From Brevundimonas subvibrioides (GTDB lineage: Bacteria; Pseudomonadota; Alphaproteobacteria; Caulobacterales; Caulobacteraceae), in NCBI RefSeq assembly GCF_002280785.1, contig NZ_NCEQ01000006.1, positions 124,001 through 188,000 on the forward strand: DNA of 64,000 nt. Direction: 5' to 3'. The notes under the pieces were generated by a model, which searched no databases, was not told the origin of the DNA, and saw only the letters and a list, made by a program, of their open reading frames with translations. A program made the position numbers and the translations under genes. The number at the start of each line of letters is the position of its first letter. The first letter of the stretch is position 1. Positions 61,766 through 64,000 of the stretch are shown here, in pieces.

Positions 61766-63586
61766 CTAGTTGGCCTTTGCGGCTGGAGCGCTCGGGGCCG
61801 GGGCGAGAATCCGGAAGAGTTCCGCCACGTTGATCGGCTTGGTCACAACGCCGTCGGCGCCGGCCGCGAGATAGCGTTCGACATCGTCGACGAAGGCGTT
61901 GGCGGTCAGCATGTAGATCGGCGCGCCGTTGGCCAGGCCGTCTGCACGGATCAGGCCCACGGCTTCAACGCCGCCCATGACCGGCATATTGACGTCCATC
62001 AGAATGAGATCGAAACGCGCGCCGCGCAGGGCCTCGACAGCCTGGGCGCCGTCCTCGACGAGGGTCAGGACGACCTCGGCGGGCGCAAGCAGCACCTGCA
62101 GCACTCGGCGATTGGCGAGATTGTCCTCGGCCGCGAGTACCCGGAGGCCGCGAGGCACTTCGCTGACGGCGACCTCCTCGGTTGCTGCGCCGCCTCCTTC
62201 CTCGCAAGGCAAGAGATCACAGGTAAACCAGAAGCGGCTGCGGCCAAGCTCGTCCCGATCGGTGCCGATATCTCCGCCGAGCATGCGGGTGTTGCCAACG
62301 CAGATCGAAAGGCCAAGCCCGGCCCCTCCGGCCTTTCGGCCGGCCTGGGTCTGTTCGAAAGGCCGGAAAATCCTGTCCCGATCGATCTCGGGCACGCCCA
62401 CCCCCCCGTCGATTACCTCGAAGCGCGCGCCGGCTTCCGTTGACGACGCGCGTAAGATGACCTCGGCATTCGGCGGGGTGAATTTGATGGCGTTGGAGAT
62501 CAGATTGATGAGGCACTGTTCAATACGGCCCTGGTCGGATCTCACGCGGCCGGGGCCTATTCCGGCAACCTCAAGGCGGAGCTCGATGCCAAGGTCCAGT
62601 GCGCGTGGCTTCCAGATGGAGACGATAGACCGCAGGGTCGTGGCGAGATCGAAATCGTCGAGCAGCGGCACGGCCTCGCCGGCCTCAATCTTGGACATGT
62701 CGAGCACGGCATTGAGGAGCCGTAGCAGCATACCGCCCGCCTCCAGGATCCCGTCGTTCAGTTCCTTTTGACTGGGCGTCAGGGACTCCCGCCCGAGCGC
62801 CTCCGCGAGGCCAAGGACGGCGTTCAGAGGGGTGCGGACCTCATGGCTGGTCACCGCGAGGAAAGCGGACTTGGCCTGACTGGCCTGTTCGGCGGCGTCG
62901 CGTTGTGCGGCCAGTTCGTAGTTTTGCTGCAGACGCACTATGCCCCGATGACGCTCGACCACCCTGCCGAGAATGGAGGCCATGCGATCAAGGGTTTCGA
63001 GCAGGGCCTCGTCAGCCGGGGCCACCCGGCTCTGGAAGAATTCCAGCACGGCGGCCACCTCGTCGCCGACAAGAACCGGAAATGCAAACCCCGCGCGCAG
63101 GCCGCTGCTGAGTGCGGCCCGGGCGCGCGGACAATCCGCCTCGCGCGTCAGATCTTCGCTCCAGATCGCTCGACCCTGAACCAGGACCCGGTGGGGCAAG
63201 CTCATCTCCGGGATCAGGTGCGGCATGGTGCTCCCGCTGTGGAACGGCGTTGCCGACGATGAAGCCGGATACCAGATGCCGGCCGAGACCAGGCCGCTAT
63301 CCGGTTGGTCATCGGCCATCACCCAGACATGGCCCACGGAACAACCCGTATGCTCGCATATGCGTTCGATCGAGAACCGGTAGGCGTCGGCCGGGTCGTC
63401 CATGTAATTTGCGGCGGTCGCCACGGCCTGCATCAATTCCAGACGGCGCTGTTGGTCGAAGAGCCTTCGCGTGACGGCCTCGGCGATGGTTTCGGCCTCT
63501 CTCCGCGCGGCTCGTTCGCGCATCAGACGCTGTTCCAGACGCCTCGTTTCCGTCGCGCCTGCAACCGCGGCCTGTTCGTCTGTCAC
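61766..63586 (-). CDS. H-NOX-associated hybrid histidine kinase, copy 2
   Basis: 606 residues from a GTG at 63586 overlapping the second H-NOX stop (GTGA); a longer open frame upstream is out of register with that gene and is rejected. Same domain order as copy 1: coiled coil, GAF (about 60-205), HisKA ([19 protein letters not shown]), HATPase ([18 protein letters not shown]) and receiver ([13 protein letters not shown]). The kinase core is clearly paralogous to copy 1, but the GAF and the receiver differ substantially, so the two copies are not recent duplicates. Confidence 0.92.
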   Translation of the reverse strand: MTDEQAAVAGATETRRLEQRLMRERAARREAETIAEAVTRRLFDQQRRLELMQAVATAANYMDDPADAYRFSIERICEHTGCSVGHVWVMADDQPDSGLVSAGIWYPASSSATPFHSGSTMPHLIPEMSLPHRVLVQGRAIWSEDLTREADCPRARAALSSGLRAGFAFPVLVGDEVAAVLEFFQSRVAPADEALLETLDRMASILGRVVERHRGIVRLQQNYELAAQRDAAEQASQAKSAFLAVTSHEVRTPLNAVLGLAEALGRESLTPSQKELNDGILEAGGMLLRLLNAVLDMSKIEAGEAVPLLDDFDLATTLRSIVSIWKPRALDLGIELRLEVAGIGPGRVRSDQGRIEQCLINLISNAIKFTPPNAEVILRASSTEAGARFEVIDGGVGVPEIDRDRIFRPFEQTQAGRKAGGAGLGLSICVGNTRMLGGDIGTDRDELGRSRFWFTCDLLPCEEGGGAATEEVAVSEVPRGLRVLAAEDNLANRRVLQVLLAPAEVVLTLVEDGAQAVEALRGARFDLILMDVNMPVMGGVEAVGLIRADGLANGAPIYMLTANAFVDDVERYLAAGADGVVTKPINVAELFRILAPAPSAPAAKAN

Positions 63587-64000
63587 GCTGCTGCCGTCCT
63601 CGCCTCGGGGGCTGACCAGTTCATGGCAAATGTGCAGTGGCTGTGGCCATCCTGCGTACATTGGACATGTCGGAAATCGACGGACTGCCTGTACCAGGCG
63701 CCCGCTCCCTCGACGAACCCCTGGGCCAGAGCGCACATATTGCGCGTCGAGAGATAGTCCATGACCAGATCGCCCGAACTGTCGGCATGGAGGCGGAAAT
63801 GCGGGCACGCCGCGCCGGGGTAGAGCTTGCGAACCTCGGCGTGGATGATGTGATTGATGCCTTCGACGAAGTTGCGCGCATCAACGGCCCCGGTGAAGAA
63901 GCCGGGATAGAGCTCCGCAAGCACCGGAATGGCATTCTGGCCAAACCATCGGAGCACCTGGTTGCGATCCAGCGCCAGTGCCTCGGAGGCGGCCGCTACG
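63583..64000 (-). CDS. H-NOX heme NO-binding sensor, copy 2 (5' end outside window)
   Basis: The C-terminal 138 codons are present. They include the proximal His region HIIHAEVRKLYPGAACPHF and the YLSTRNMCALAQGF motif, again with Leu where an O2-binding H-NOX has Tyr. A similar Cys pair follows (VQCTQDGHSHC). Strongly similar to copy 1 in the heme pocket, less so elsewhere. It overlaps its kinase by 4 bp, in the same arrangement as copy 1. Confidence 0.93.
   Translation of the reverse strand, partial: VAAASEALALDRNQVLRWFGQNAIPVLAELYPGFFTGAVDARNFVEGINHIIHAEVRKLYPGAACPHFRLHADSSGDLVMDYLSTRNMCALAQGFVEGAGAWYRQSVDFRHVQCTQDGHSHCTFAMNWSAPEARTAAA

Noticed and set aside
63587..63808. N-terminal extension of kinase copy 2 to 680 residues
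   Set aside because: Would overlap the H-NOX gene in another frame; the GTGA overlap mirrors copy 1.

Overview
The window is a 64 kb piece of a high-GC alphaproteobacterial chromosome, most likely Caulobacterales and probably Brevundimonas-like. The evidence is ctrA next to sufE, fliI and fliJ, a MucR regulator, CcrM-type GANTC sites clustered in front of ctrA, RpoH, and a gene transfer agent (GTA) cluster of the alphaproteobacterial type. Codon use is strongly GC-biased, so many long antisense open frames are shadows. No rRNA, tRNA, CRISPR array, transposase or integrase was recognised.

Layout. Positions 1-9.7 kb carry prfC, several secreted proteins, a DivJ-like membrane histidine kinase, sufE and a two-gene DnaA-HTH/DUF6456 pair. 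Positions 9.7-14.3 kb carry ctrA with a GANTC-rich promoter, a SOUL protein, a GH10 xylanase and fliI-fliJ. Positions 16.2-19.5 kb form a light module on the minus strand: LOV-LuxR photoreceptor, proton-pumping rhodopsin, beta-carotene cleavage enzyme Blh and a CBS-domain membrane protein. Positions 19.6-31.5 kb hold cysK, mucR between two DUF2336 genes, an ABC importer, an unusually structured 0.9 kb non-coding stretch, an ABC-F protein and a YcgN-type protein. A GAF-PAS-PAS hybrid kinase follows.

Positions 34.2-47.7 kb hold a GTA structural cluster in the RcGTA order: portal, g3.5, protease, capsid, connectors, tail proteins, NlpC/P60 peptidase and the large baseplate protein. It has three oddities: a 1.5 kb insert of small genes between protease and capsid, a palindromic 181 bp element between capsid and connector, and a minus-strand cold-shock-like/DUF805 gene between tape measure and g12. 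No terminase lies next to it.

Positions 47.8-54.7 kb are housekeeping genes: dnaJ-like, serC, purA, an atypical receiver protein, rpoH and an RluA-type pseudouridine synthase. A small membrane protein here has a perfect FNR/FixK box.

Positions 54.8-57.5 kb contain the most novel locus. Two divergent cassettes each encode a Tat-exported, Asp/Ser/Gly-rich repeat peptide followed by a JmjC/cupin-4 oxygenase. One cassette looks intact. In the other the peptide is frameshifted at a C7 tract and the oxygenase survives only as a remnant. Each cassette has a perfect FNR/FixK box in the shared upstream region.

Positions 57.6-64 kb contain fba and two tandem copies of an NO-sensing pair (H-NOX protein plus hybrid histidine kinase). 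A fused fragment, the first 39 codons of fba joined to the 3' end of pgk, separates them and looks like the junction of a tandem duplication. FNR boxes, H-NOX sensors and oxygen-dependent enzymes together suggest that the right end responds to oxygen limitation and nitric oxide. This is an inference from gene content.
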